DNA of 64,000 bases. It comes from Paenibacillus sp. NAIST15-1 (GTDB lineage: Bacteria > Bacillota > Bacilli > Paenibacillales > Paenibacillaceae). A program made the position numbers and the translations under genes. The notes under the pieces are model-generated. The model did not search any database. It had not been told where the DNA came from and saw only the letters and a list, made by a program, of their open reading frames with translations. Location of the stretch: assembly GCF_001894745.1 (NCBI RefSeq), contig NZ_BBYF01000015.1:1-64000 (forward strand), in the 5' to 3' direction. Below, one piece after another: positions 20,155 to 28,761 of the stretch; within the stretch, counting starts at the first letter, position 1, and each line of letters begins with the position of its first letter.

Positions 20155-21099
20155 ATGAATAAATCAGAACGATTACAAGACATGCTCAGATACTTAAATA
20201 GTCGAGAGTTCTTTAATTTACAAGACCTCATGGATAAGTACCAGATTTCAAAAAGTACAGCTTTGCGTGATATTCGCTCGTTAGAACAATTAGGCATGCC
20301 TATCTATTCGGAATATGGACGTCATGGGCGATATGGTATTTTGCAGAATCGATTGCTATCACCGGTTATCTTTACGCTTGATGAAGTTTACGCTCTGTAT
20401 TTCGCCATGCTGACGCTGCAATCTTATCAATCTACTCCATTTCATATGCATGTCAATCAGCTGCAAGAGAAGTTTGAAAAGTGCCTTTCGCAAGAACAAA
20501 TCAAGAAGATTTGTAGCATGAAAAAGGTTCTGCAATTGGAAAGCAATCAGCATCATCATGTAAGTTTTTATTTGGAACAAATCTTGAAGAGCATTCTTCA
20601 TGAAAACATCTGCACCATTCAATATGCACGGAATAAGGGCAGCAAGAGTTATCGGGTTCAATTTTCCAAAATTTCTGCTAAGTTCGGTCAATGGTACGCA
20701 ACAGGGATAGAGGTAAATACAAATCAACAACGAGTGTTCCGATGCGATAAAGTTACCTCCATGCAGTTGGAAGCAGAAGAATCCCCCTTTTCACTTGATG
20801 AACTAGTTAGCAGCTCTTTAGAACTATACCAGTCGGTGCACCATATTCGATTTGAGGTAGAAATTGAAGAACAGGCCAAGGACATCTTCTATAAAGAATC
20901 TTATCCTTCTATGAAACTAGATATCGGTGAAAGGACCGTCATTACAGGATTCTACAATCCAGGAGAAGAATCATTTATCGCCGAATATTTCATGAGGTAT
21001 GGCAGTCATGTGGTAGCAGTAAAGCCTGAATCATTACGAACAATGATTCAATCGAAGGTAGAGCAGCTCTTACAGCATTATCAAACCTCAATTACTTGA
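20155..21099 (+). CDS. WYL-domain transcriptional regulator
   Basis: Helix-turn-helix regulator of the YafY/DeoR-like group, about 314 aa. The N-terminal HTH_11 is visible in MNKSERLQDMLRYLNSREFF and SKSTALRDIRSLEQLGMPIY. The middle has a WYL-type domain (about 130-210), and the end is a C-terminal extension typical of this group. WYL domains are thought to sense ligands, in some cases nucleic acids. The start at 20155 has AAGGAG before it; the frame is open 15 codons upstream. Divergent from the VOC gene, which is its likely target together with its own promoter. Confidence 0.82.
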   Translation: MNKSERLQDMLRYLNSREFFNLQDLMDKYQISKSTALRDIRSLEQLGMPIYSEYGRHGRYGILQNRLLSPVIFTLDEVYALYFAMLTLQSYQSTPFHMHVNQLQEKFEKCLSQEQIKKICSMKKVLQLESNQHHHVSFYLEQILKSILHENICTIQYARNKGSKSYRVQFSKISAKFGQWYATGIEVNTNQQRVFRCDKVTSMQLEAEESPFSLDELVSSSLELYQSVHHIRFEVEIEEQAKDIFYKESYPSMKLDIGERTVITGFYNPGEESFIAEYFMRYGSHVVAVKPESLRTMIQSKVEQLLQHYQTSIT

Positions 21100-21252
21100 A
21101 TTGGAGAAGGCTATGAATCTATCAGCGGAGCAAGCAGGACTGATTGAGAAAAATTGGGGCAGCTAGATTACAGTGGCGTAAATCTTTCCCTCTCTATCCT
21201 ATGTTACGATTTAAGAGACATCATGAAGAGCTTAGAGAGAAGGAAATATTGA

Positions 21253-23598
21253 ATGAACATAGATTGCTGGTACAAACCGATATGGAAGGCCTCATGCGCT
21301 TTGATTGTTGCTGCTGGGGTATTGGCTGCTCCTCTTGGAGTGGGGACGGCTTCTGCTCAAGCACCGCTACTGCCTGTAGGTGGGCCAATGCTCGATCCAT
21401 CCCATACAGCAGCGAAGACAGATGATCCATACACAGGAAAAGGGATTAAAGTCGCCGTCATCGATTCTGGTGCAGATATGGAGCATCCCTTATTGAAGGA
21501 TCGAATTGTGAAGGCACATGACTTTGTGGAAGGTGATGAGTTTCCACAAGATGAGAAGGGACATGGCACGCATGTTGCTGGTATTGTGGCACAGCAAGCG
21601 CCTGGCGCCTCGCTGCTCATTTACCGTGCGGTCGCCCCTGAAGGTCATGAATTCACGTCTACGATTGCAGAGGCAATGCAGCGTGCGATTGAAGATGGAG
21701 CGAGAGTCATTAATTTATCCCTGCATTCAGATATCGATGCTCCAGATGAACCACTGTCCCAGGCAATTGCGGATGCAGCAAGCAAAGGGGTGGTTGTGGT
21801 CAACTCCAGCGGCAACGCAGGGGAGAAGCTATGGAGTATTACAGCGCCAGGACTGGTGGAGGATGTCATCACCGTTGGGGCATCTACTTTACCTACTTAT
21901 GAACCAATGCTCTCGAAGAACGATCGCAGCATACGCCTAATTTCAGATAGAAATACACCTGCTTTTCCGAAGCAGGGCTCCGCTGATGTTGTCTTCGTTA
22001 GTGGGGACAGTCCTAGAGTAATTACACAGAAGCAGCACCAAGGGAAATGGATCGTAGTGAGGACTCCCAGTTCCTCGGTAACATCTTATTATGAAGCGGC
22101 ATGCCGAGCGAAGGCTAGCGGTATTCTGTTCTATCAAGATGAGAAGGTAGAGTGGGAACCGGAGATTAATATTCATAATGAGCAAGATCATCGACTTATT
22201 CCCGCGGCTACGATTTCTCCACAAGGAGCGACGATGTTGAAGCAAGGCAAGTCGGCAGTCTGGCAGTGGGGAGAAGAGCAGAGAAGCCGAATGTCATCGA
22301 TGAGTTCTCGCGGTCCCGCTGTAGGCACTTGGCTTATGAAGCCGGATCTTGTAGCTCCGGGGATTGATGTACGCAGCTCGATGCCGCGTGATCTATATGA
22401 GCAGGGTTATGGGAATATGAGCGGATCGAGCATGGCCGTCCCTTATGTATCGGCCGCAGCCGCGATCATTCTAGAGGCACATCCGGAGTGGACGCCTGCA
22501 ATGGTGAAGTCGGCGCTGATGACTTCAGCGGATAAGCTTACGGATAACAATGGATCGGAATATCCGTATCACGCACAGGGATCAGGACTCGTAAATATAG
22601 ATAAAGCGCTGGATGCACATACCTTCCTACAGCCCACGGCGTTAACGTATGGAGTAGTTGGATCAGAGTCTTGCGGTACAAAGAAGGAGCAGACGTTCCA
22701 AGTGACGAATCGCACCGCGCAGGAAATGACCTATCAGGTTACATTGTCATCCGAAGCAAGGAAATGGGACATCTCCTATCCTGCTTCCATTACGTTGCAG
22801 CCTGGCGAGACAGTCCGTGTTCCTGTTGTATGGGATCTAACCACTCTTAAGGAGACGGGAGTCCTTACTGGGAGCCTCCAGCTTACGAACGGAACAGAAT
22901 TGCTACGAATCCCTTTCCAATTGATACATGGTTCCGGTCATTATCCGCTGCTGACGGGATGGTTTGCAGACGATCAACTGCTCACGCCGAACGGGGACAA
23001 ACATAAGTCAATCCGATTCCATTATTATTTGCCAGGCGACGCCGATCGGATGATTATTACAGCGAGTCGTATTGACTTAGGGAAGAAGGCTGAAGGTGAA
23101 TATTTATTGTTCAATAAGCCGAATCCTATCAATGGATTGCATACGTACGAATGGAATGGTACAGATGTGACGGGCCGTAAACTGCCAGATGGGTTGTATA
23201 ACTTGAAGAGTAAAGCGTTCGCGGATGGACGTTCGGAAATGAAGGACGATCAAATTATCTATATCGATCGTGAAGCCCCTAGGGCAACCTTTATGAAGGC
23301 AAAGGCGGAACGTGGAGTTGTGCAAGGGACGGTTCAAGACATGATGCTAACCCTTGATTATGCGGTACGGCCTATGTTTCGTATTGCCTCGGGAAATAAG
23401 CAGCCGGCCCTGATTGATGTGAAGTGGAGTACTTCGAACACAGGAGATTGGAAGAGTGTGAGATTCAATGAAGACAAGAGGATGTTCCACGTGTCTCTTG
23501 TAGGGTCAGGGCTTAAAAAGGGCAAGCACAATATATTTATCCGGATGGAAGATGCCGCTGGCAACGTACAAATTCAAAAAACACAAGTAAACATATAG
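21253..23598 (+). CDS. Secreted subtilisin-like serine protease (S8)
   Basis: Extracellular S8 protease, 781 aa, similar in build to Bacillus Vpr. A signal peptide with an ASA-type cleavage site falls about residue 35. The triad is D71 (VAVIDSGAD), H104 (GHGTHVAG) and S393 (GSSMAVP), with the oxyanion Asn in SSGNAGE. A PA-type insert lies between about 215 and 355. The C-terminal 300 residues have an Ig-like part and a FlgD-like segment (YEWNGTDVTGRKLPDGLYNL). The propeptide is very short, unlike classical subtilisins. GAGAAGGA precedes the ATG. It sits between rsmG and noc, an unusual place for it. Confidence 0.9.
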   Translation: MNIDCWYKPIWKASCALIVAAGVLAAPLGVGTASAQAPLLPVGGPMLDPSHTAAKTDDPYTGKGIKVAVIDSGADMEHPLLKDRIVKAHDFVEGDEFPQDEKGHGTHVAGIVAQQAPGASLLIYRAVAPEGHEFTSTIAEAMQRAIEDGARVINLSLHSDIDAPDEPLSQAIADAASKGVVVVNSSGNAGEKLWSITAPGLVEDVITVGASTLPTYEPMLSKNDRSIRLISDRNTPAFPKQGSADVVFVSGDSPRVITQKQHQGKWIVVRTPSSSVTSYYEAACRAKASGILFYQDEKVEWEPEINIHNEQDHRLIPAATISPQGATMLKQGKSAVWQWGEEQRSRMSSMSSRGPAVGTWLMKPDLVAPGIDVRSSMPRDLYEQGYGNMSGSSMAVPYVSAAAAIILEAHPEWTPAMVKSALMTSADKLTDNNGSEYPYHAQGSGLVNIDKALDAHTFLQPTALTYGVVGSESCGTKKEQTFQVTNRTAQEMTYQVTLSSEARKWDISYPASITLQPGETVRVPVVWDLTTLKETGVLTGSLQLTNGTELLRIPFQLIHGSGHYPLLTGWFADDQLLTPNGDKHKSIRFHYYLPGDADRMIITASRIDLGKKAEGEYLLFNKPNPINGLHTYEWNGTDVTGRKLPDGLYNLKSKAFADGRSEMKDDQIIYIDREAPRATFMKAKAERGVVQGTVQDMMLTLDYAVRPMFRIASGNKQPALIDVKWSTSNTGDWKSVRFNEDKRMFHVSLVGSGLKKGKHNIFIRMEDAAGNVQIQKTQVNI

Positions 23599-23606
23599 CA
23601 GCTTGG

Positions 23607-23630
23607 AGCGGGGGCATCCTCCGCTTTATT
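23607..23630 (+). terminator. Probable terminator of the S8 protease gene
   Basis: AGCGGGGG and CCTCCGCT form an 8-bp stem with one G-T pair and a CAT loop, followed by TTATTC. The T-run is weak. Confidence 0.5.
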
Positions 23631-24141
23631 CTATTTACATGGAATAATTTTCATATTTATAGAGGTGGTAAGAGTTCATAGAATGTTAAGGAGGCAACCT
23701 AATCTTTTGCAATTATTTATGATAGGATAAAGAAGCTAACGTGATAGAATGTGGGGAAATGTTTCACGTGAAACATGTTCATGATAGATAAGGTGTTATC
23801 AAGAAAGTGATTAGAATAGAAGTGTAACGACGGCAAAAGATATCATTCGAAGTTTTTCTTTTATCGTGTACAAGAAAAGGCAGGAAAAAGGCACAAGCTT
23901 GGAGAATACATAAAGGCAGACGTATAATTTTGTCGAAGGAAAGAAATGGTTCAAGTCAGATGTCCTACTCTATCATTGTCGCGAAGGACGTAAAGGGAAT
24001 GGAAAATTGCGAAGAGTAGCGGGAATCGCAGCCCAATTGCCTCCTTGAGCGACGTAGGGCAGAAGATTAAGAATGGAGCAGAGCACTGCCGCTTCTTCAT
24101 GTGCCTGGCATTATTTTGAAGTTAGGTGGTATTATACGGAA
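23631..24141. other. Gene-free stretch upstream of noc holding parS
   Basis: No convincing coding frame is seen in these 510 bases. The only clear element is the parS site at 23760-23775. The frame of noc stays open upstream to 24073, but those codons have no family similarity. Confidence 0.5.
23760..23775. promoter_or_regulatory. parS: parS centromere site (perfect consensus)
   Basis: The 16 bases TGTTTCACGTGAAACA are a perfect palindrome and the exact ParB-binding consensus. It lies about 11 kb right of oriC and 370 bases upstream of noc. ParB loads here as a CTP-dependent clamp and spreads. Confidence 0.95.
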
Positions 24142-24957
24142 ATGAAAGAACAACTGTCTCGGTTATTCGGTTTTGCGGAGCGTCAATCGCTGGATGAAGT
24201 GAAACAGCTTCCGGTGAATGAGATTGTCAGCAGTCCCTATCAGCCTCGAACTATATTCGATGATGAGCGTATTGATGAACTGTGTCAGACGATCAAAACG
24301 CACGGCGTTATTCAGCCGATCGTTGTCCGCCAGCGAAACGGGCAATTTGAAATCATTGCCGGAGAGCGCCGTTGGCGTGCTGTCAAGAAGTTGGGCTTGG
24401 ATACGATCCCGGGCATAGTAAGAGAAATTAATGACGCTCAGGCGGCATCCATTGCCTTGATCGAGAATTTGCAGCGTGAAGGGCTTACAGCGATTGAAGA
24501 AGCATATGCTTATCAGAAGCTCATTGATTTGCACAATTTGACGCAAGAAAGCTTGGCGCAACGGCTTGGCAAGAGCCAGTCTACAATAGCCAATAAAATT
24601 CGCTTGCTGAATCTACCGGATGTAGTGAAGCAGGCCTTAATGGAACGCAAGATTACAGAGCGACATGCAAGAGCATTGCTTGGTCTCGATTCAGAGAGTT
24701 TGCAGCTCAAACTGCTTGAGGAGATTATCGGAAAAGAATTGAATGTTAAGCAGACAGAGGCACGAGTCGCGTTTTATAAAGAGGTTCACAAGGCGAAGAA
24801 ATCGAAGCGTATCTCATATACAAAGGATGTACGTCTTGCGCTGAATACGATTCGACAGTCAATCGATCTTGTGACTGGATCAGGCTTAAAAATTAAAACG
24901 GATGAACATGATCATGATGATCATTATGAGATTGTCATCAAAATACCGAAAAGGTAG
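24142..24957 (+). CDS. noc: Nucleoid occlusion protein Noc
   Basis: Noc, about 271 aa, a ParB-family CTP-dependent clamp that binds its own sites and the membrane and blocks FtsZ assembly over the nucleoid. The amphipathic N-terminus [15 protein letters not shown] fits the membrane-targeting helix. The CTP-binding motif is [13 protein letters not shown], and the HTH region includes [30 protein letters not shown] distinguishes Noc from Spo0J-type ParB (LSMGHARAIV in the paralogue here). I place the start at 24142; upstream codons to 24073 look non-coding. No Noc-binding site (ATTTCCCGGGAAAT) was noticed in the window. Confidence 0.92.
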   Translation: MKEQLSRLFGFAERQSLDEVKQLPVNEIVSSPYQPRTIFDDERIDELCQTIKTHGVIQPIVVRQRNGQFEIIAGERRWRAVKKLGLDTIPGIVREINDAQAASIALIENLQREGLTAIEEAYAYQKLIDLHNLTQESLAQRLGKSQSTIANKIRLLNLPDVVKQALMERKITERHARALLGLDSESLQLKLLEEIIGKELNVKQTEARVAFYKEVHKAKKSKRISYTKDVRLALNTIRQSIDLVTGSGLKIKTDEHDHDDHYEIVIKIPKR

Positions 24958-25355
24958 TTTATTATAAACGTGTGTTGTTTAAAGAGGTCGACAGATATTT
25001 CTTATAAGGGTGCAGCAGCCTTATTCAATAAGAAGAGGGATTTATGGCTATAGCTAGGGGATTGATGAAAGTAAAAATCCTACTGGCAGGGGGGACGTAA
25101 AGCTAGCTGCTCCGCATATACATTTGCACTTACATCCTGACCTTTTTAGTAACCTATATATCAGATTCACCTAATTATCGGTTGATACCAGCCTAATCGT
25201 TGTATGTTTCCTATCGTACGGCGATATTGTTGTCATGCGTAGTGCTCAAATATGTGCAGCGGCAGGCAAGAGGCCGCTCTTTTCTGTTTTTGTGGTCGTT
25301 AGCGGTTATCGTTACAGCTAGAAACGCAAAAGAAACAACATTGAGGTGAAGAGGA
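24958..25355. other. Gene-free stretch between noc and parA
   Basis: About 400 bases with no supported gene. A short frame from 25066 reads MKVKILLAGGT and then stops, possibly a gene remnant. AGCGGC (25258-25263) and GCCGCT (25273-25278) form a small hairpin followed by a broken T-run to 25291, a weak terminator candidate. Confidence 0.35.
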
Positions 25356-26117
25356 ATGGCTAAGGTTATTGCCATTACCAACCAGAAGGGCGGCGTCGGC
25401 AAGACAACGACGACGGTAAATTTGGGTGCAGGTTTGGCGTTATTAGGGAAGCGGGTGCTGCTTGTCGATATTGATCCACAAGGCAACACCACGAGTGGTA
25501 TCGGGATTAACAAAGCAGATGTAACGAATTGCATTTATGACGTGATTATTAATGATGTTCATCCGAAGGACGCAACGATTCCGACTATGGTCGAAGGTCT
25601 GCACATTATTCCGGCAACGATACAATTGGCGGGTGCTGAGATTGAATTGGTTCCGACGATATCACGTGAAGTACGATTGAAGAAATCGCTTCAGCTTGTA
25701 GCACATTTGTACGATTACATATTAATTGATTGCCCACCTTCACTTGGGATATTGACGATCAATTCCTTAACAGCATCCCATTCGGTCATTATACCGATTC
25801 AATGTGAGTACTATGCGTTAGAGGGACTCAGCCAATTGTTGAATACGGTCAGACTTGTTCAGAAGCATTTGAATACCTCTCTGCAAATTGAGGGTGTTCT
25901 TCTTACGATGCTTGATGCACGTACGAACTTGGGTATACAAGTCATTGATGAAGTTAAGAAGTATTTTCAACAGAAGGTGTATACAACGATTATTCCCCGT
26001 AACATACGCCTTAGTGAGGCACCGTCACATGGTCAGTCGATCATGACCTACGATCCGAAATCTAAGGGTGCGGAAGTATATTTGGAACTTGCGAAGGAAG
26101 TGATTTCGTATGAGTAA
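25356..26117 (+). CDS. parA: Chromosome segregation ATPase ParA/Soj
   Basis: ParA (Soj), 253 aa, a deviant-Walker ATPase that with ParB/parS drives origin segregation and in Bacillus also modulates DnaA. The deviant Walker A KGGVGKTTTT is at about residues 11-20, with the signature lysine K11. Walker A' is LLVDIDPQGN and Walker B is YILIDCPPSLG. AGGTGAAGAGG precedes the ATG. Overlaps parB by 8 bases. Confidence 0.96.
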   Translation: MAKVIAITNQKGGVGKTTTTVNLGAGLALLGKRVLLVDIDPQGNTTSGIGINKADVTNCIYDVIINDVHPKDATIPTMVEGLHIIPATIQLAGAEIELVPTISREVRLKKSLQLVAHLYDYILIDCPPSLGILTINSLTASHSVIIPIQCEYYALEGLSQLLNTVRLVQKHLNTSLQIEGVLLTMLDARTNLGIQVIDEVKKYFQQKVYTTIIPRNIRLSEAPSHGQSIMTYDPKSKGAEVYLELAKEVISYE

Positions 26118-26964
26118 GCGATTAGGACGTGGATTAGACGCGCTCATTCCGTCACTATCCGTCAATGATGACGATAAGGTAGTAGAGGTATCTCTACAAC
26201 AGCTGCGTCCCAATCCATATCAGCCGCGAAAACATTTTGATGAGCAGTCTATTCAGGAGCTTGCAGAATCAATTAAGCAGCATGGTGTCATTCAGCCCAT
26301 TATTGTGCGGAGTGTTTTAAAGGGATATGAGATTATTGCTGGAGAACGCCGCTACCGAGCCTCTCAGCAGCTTGGTTTGCAGCATATTCCAGCAGTTGTT
26401 CGCAACTTCTCCGATCAACAAGTCATGGAAATTGCCCTGATTGAAAATTTACAACGTGAAAATTTAAACGCCATTGAATTGGCCGTTGCTTATCAAGCTT
26501 TAATGGATCAGTTCACGTTAACGCAAGAAGAACTATCTGTTAAAGTAGGTAAGTCGCGCTCACATATCGCTAACTTTCTGCGTCTGTTGCAGCTCCCAGA
26601 AGAAGTAAAGGAATGTGTTTCACGTGGAACACTATCAATGGGACATGCGCGTGCCATTGTAGGGGTAAAGGACGAAGCAAAGGTGAAACAGTTGGCTAAA
26701 TCTTCCATCGAACAAGGGTGGAGCGTTCGTCAGTTGGAGGAAGCAATCCAGCAGATGAACAAAAAAGGGAAGTCAATTGATAAAACGAAGCTTGTCCGCA
26801 AAGATCCTTACTTAGATGAATTGGAAGAAAGTTTGCGTGAACGATTCCGTACGACAGTTAAAATTAAACAGAGCAAAGATAAAGGGAAAATTGAGATATC
26901 GTACTTTAACAAGCAGGATCTGGAGCGATTATTAGAATTGCTTCAATCGTTGTCGGCTCAATAA
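26110..26964 (+). CDS. parB: Chromosome partitioning protein ParB/Spo0J
   Basis: ParB (Spo0J), 284 aa, a CTP-dependent DNA clamp that loads at parS and recruits condensin. Features: N-terminal MSKRLGRGLDALIPSLS, which interacts with ParA; the CTP-binding box AGERRYRASQQLG; ENLQRENLNAIE; an HTH in LSVKVGKSRSHIANFLRLLQ; and the C-terminal dimerisation domain (about 225-284). The gene carries a parS site in its own coding sequence, as in Bacillus subtilis spo0J. Coupled to parA by overlap. Confidence 0.96.
   Translation: MSKRLGRGLDALIPSLSVNDDDKVVEVSLQQLRPNPYQPRKHFDEQSIQELAESIKQHGVIQPIIVRSVLKGYEIIAGERRYRASQQLGLQHIPAVVRNFSDQQVMEIALIENLQRENLNAIELAVAYQALMDQFTLTQEELSVKVGKSRSHIANFLRLLQLPEEVKECVSRGTLSMGHARAIVGVKDEAKVKQLAKSSIEQGWSVRQLEEAIQQMNKKGKSIDKTKLVRKDPYLDELEESLRERFRTTVKIKQSKDKGKIEISYFNKQDLERLLELLQSLSAQ
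26616..26631. promoter_or_regulatory. parS: parS site inside parB
   Basis: TGTTTCACGTGGAACA, one base off the palindromic consensus. Its reverse complement TGTTCCACGTGAAACA is the form known from the parS inside Bacillus subtilis spo0J. Confidence 0.88.
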
Positions 26965-27526
26965 AGCCTTAGTTGGGATTCTTGTACATGAACTGGCATT
27001 CTTGGTTGTTATCCGAAGCAAGAGGGGATTACACTAAGCATGCCAGTTTTGTGTTGGGACAGAACAAACAGCCAGAAGGACAAGGCAACGATGAACAGCT
27101 CTTTATTTACAAAATATTGAAGCAAAAGGTTACAACTTTGTTGTCTCTTCATTCGGTTAGATCGTGTTATAACTAAATGTAGAGATCCGTTAAAAGGGCA
27201 TATTTCCGAATATCATCAATGACCATAAACAGGTTCAGCTTCATCGTAGCCTTTGGAAGTTGATATAGGGTAGAAAAACGCAGATTTTTCAAGTTGAATG
27301 GTGGGGAAAAAGTATTGTATGAGTCCGATGAAAAAATTTATACTAAGGATGGACGAAATACATACAGAAAATATGACTCATCATTCGGCCAGCTCGCATC
27401 ATAGCTGCCCATTATAGATAATAAATATTGATAGACAGCAAGCGAACTAATGGGGAAACGCAAGGATGAGGAAGTCCGTGCATTTGAGGTACGGGACACG
27501 TTATAGGCAGGAGAGAACAAAGACTT
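26965..27526. other. Gene-free stretch between parB and the DUF4446 gene
   Basis: About 560 bases without a supported gene. AACTGGCAT (26991-26999) and ATGCCAGTT (27040-27048) form an inverted repeat with a 40-base loop ending in TTTT, possibly a long-loop terminator of parB. GTCC...GGGAC around 27470-27495 forms a small hairpin in what may be the leader of the next gene. Frames in between lack ribosome sites. Confidence 0.35.
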
Positions 27527-28027
27527 ATGATGAATGAATTGCAGAATGATTGGTTGCCGCTCATTGCCGCTGGCATCGGCATATTGTTATTGTTGTTACT
27601 TATTATTGTTCTTCTCCAAGGGTCACAGCTCCGTAAGCTTCGCCGCAAATATGAGGCGATTATGGGGGAAAGTGGTATTGAAAATTTGGATGTTGTATTG
27701 TCCAGCATGCATGAGGATATTGCACATCTGCAAGGGAAGACGGAACAGCATTATGCTGACATGGAGCAAACGAAAAAAGCTCTGAAAAAGATGAAATCCC
27801 ACGTCGGCATACAGCGTTACAATGCATTTGCAGAGCGCGGGAGTGATTTAAGCTTCTCGATTGCATGGTTAAATGAGGAGCAGGATGGGGTTGTCATTAC
27901 AGGCATCCACGGACGGGATCACTCTTATGTATATGCGAAGCCCATAGAGAATGGACAGTCTTCCTATTCCTTGTCCCCGGAAGAGAAGCAAGCAATGGAG
28001 CTTGCAGAGGCAAAGAAGGGCTCCTAA
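27527..28027 (+). CDS. DUF4446 membrane protein
   Basis: DUF4446 protein, 166 aa, of unknown function, found near parAB in Bacillales. One transmembrane helix (about residues 11-32), then a basic stretch and a coiled coil (about 60-95), then a small domain containing RYNAFAERGSDLSFSIAWLN, the family hallmark, and GRDHSYVYAKPI. Topology is probably N-out with the domain in the cytoplasm. The gene is convergent with yyaC, only 10 bases apart. Confidence 0.85.
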   Translation: MMNELQNDWLPLIAAGIGILLLLLLIIVLLQGSQLRKLRRKYEAIMGESGIENLDVVLSSMHEDIAHLQGKTEQHYADMEQTKKALKKMKSHVGIQRYNAFAERGSDLSFSIAWLNEEQDGVVITGIHGRDHSYVYAKPIENGQSSYSLSPEEKQAMELAEAKKGS

Positions 28028-28036
28028 TCCGTGTAC

Positions 28037-28624
28037 TTATCGATGGGCTAAGGAAGTGAGTGACTGTTCGATTGTATCCGCGATCACCTCGGCCATACCC
28101 ATGACCAAATGAAGCCTAGTATTTTGCAATACGAAATATTCCATGAAGCCTCCGACGTTGACAATGCCTGTAATGTGCATATCTCCGATCGGGGGCAATT
28201 GTTTATTTACCCCAGCCCCAGGACGGACCGGCCCTTCAACGACTTGAACGGAACCCACACTGCTGCTCTGGCCAAGACAAGCGTCAACTGCAATAATGAA
28301 GGTATGAGGATCGCTCGCTTGCAGTGAATCTATCGTCTCTTGCAAATTCATGGCATGAACAGGCTGCTGTAGTGTCCCGAGAACTTGAAAGTGACGGGAA
28401 GTGGACTTCGACAGCCGTGTCCCGACGAGAGGGCCGAGACAGTCGCCCGTTGACCGATCGGTTCCAATGCAGATAACCGTTGTCGACTGGTGAGAAGCTC
28501 GCATTTGCAAATGGTGTTGGCAGGAATGAATTAGGGAAGATAGTGCGTTAGGTGCATCATAAACCACTTTACATGGATGGCATTCATGGGTTGACGGGCG
28601 TTTGAACAAAGAAAATGTCATCAC
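28037..28624 (-). CDS. yyaC: Sporulation protein YyaC (GPR-like peptidase fold)
   Basis: YyaC, 195 aa, a sporulation-associated protein with a fold related to germination protease GPR and hydrogenase maturation peptidases. Family motifs are VICIGTDRSTGDCLGPLVG, HAMNLQETI and FIIAVDACLG, with the acidic residues that bind metal in the peptidase family. VNVGGFMEYFVLQNTRL near the end is also conserved. Its substrate is unknown. Located between the DUF4446 gene and mscS, as in Bacillus, and transcribed against replication. Confidence 0.88.
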   Translation of the reverse strand: MMTFSLFKRPSTHECHPCKVVYDAPNALSSLIHSCQHHLQMRASHQSTTVICIGTDRSTGDCLGPLVGTRLSKSTSRHFQVLGTLQQPVHAMNLQETIDSLQASDPHTFIIAVDACLGQSSSVGSVQVVEGPVRPGAGVNKQLPPIGDMHITGIVNVGGFMEYFVLQNTRLHLVMGMAEVIADTIEQSLTSLAHR

Positions 28625-28687
28625 AAGCAGCCTCCGTTTTCTACTAAAGGTACTATCTAGTATATGGAAGCAAGAAAACTTTTATAC

Positions 28688-28717
28688 TTCGACGAGAATA
28701 AGTTCCTATTTTATAAT
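28688..28717 (+). promoter_or_regulatory. Candidate mscS promoter
   Basis: TTCGAC (28688-28693), an 18-base spacer and consensus TATAAT (28712-28717), about 45 bases before the mscS start. Confidence 0.5.
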
Positions 28718-28761
28718 AAAGTGTCCTAACATTGATAACGCTAGATAGTAATAGAGGGGGA

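Noticed and set aside
23483-23498. TGTTCCACGTG inside the S8 protease gene as another parS
   Set aside because: Only the left half fits; the right half TCTCT has no match to AAACA.
25066-25110. Phrase GGGGGGACGTAAAGCTA resembling the core of a cyclic-di-GMP-I riboswitch
   Set aside because: The preceding GGCAAACC-type strand and GNRA tetraloop are absent and no matching P3 is seen. The same bases read as a short broken coding frame (MKVKILLAGGT), which explains them as well.
25659-25675. ATCACGTGAAG in parA as a parS
   Set aside because: Core CACGTG present, but five or more flanking mismatches.
26973-27176. 67-codon plus-strand frame after parB
   Set aside because: No ribosome site; composition unlike the neighbouring genes; contains the inverted repeat.
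27440-27500. Phrase GATGAGGAAGTCCGTGC resembling the start of RNase P RNA
   Set aside because: None of the other conserved RNase P regions follow, and the next gene starts within 70 bases.
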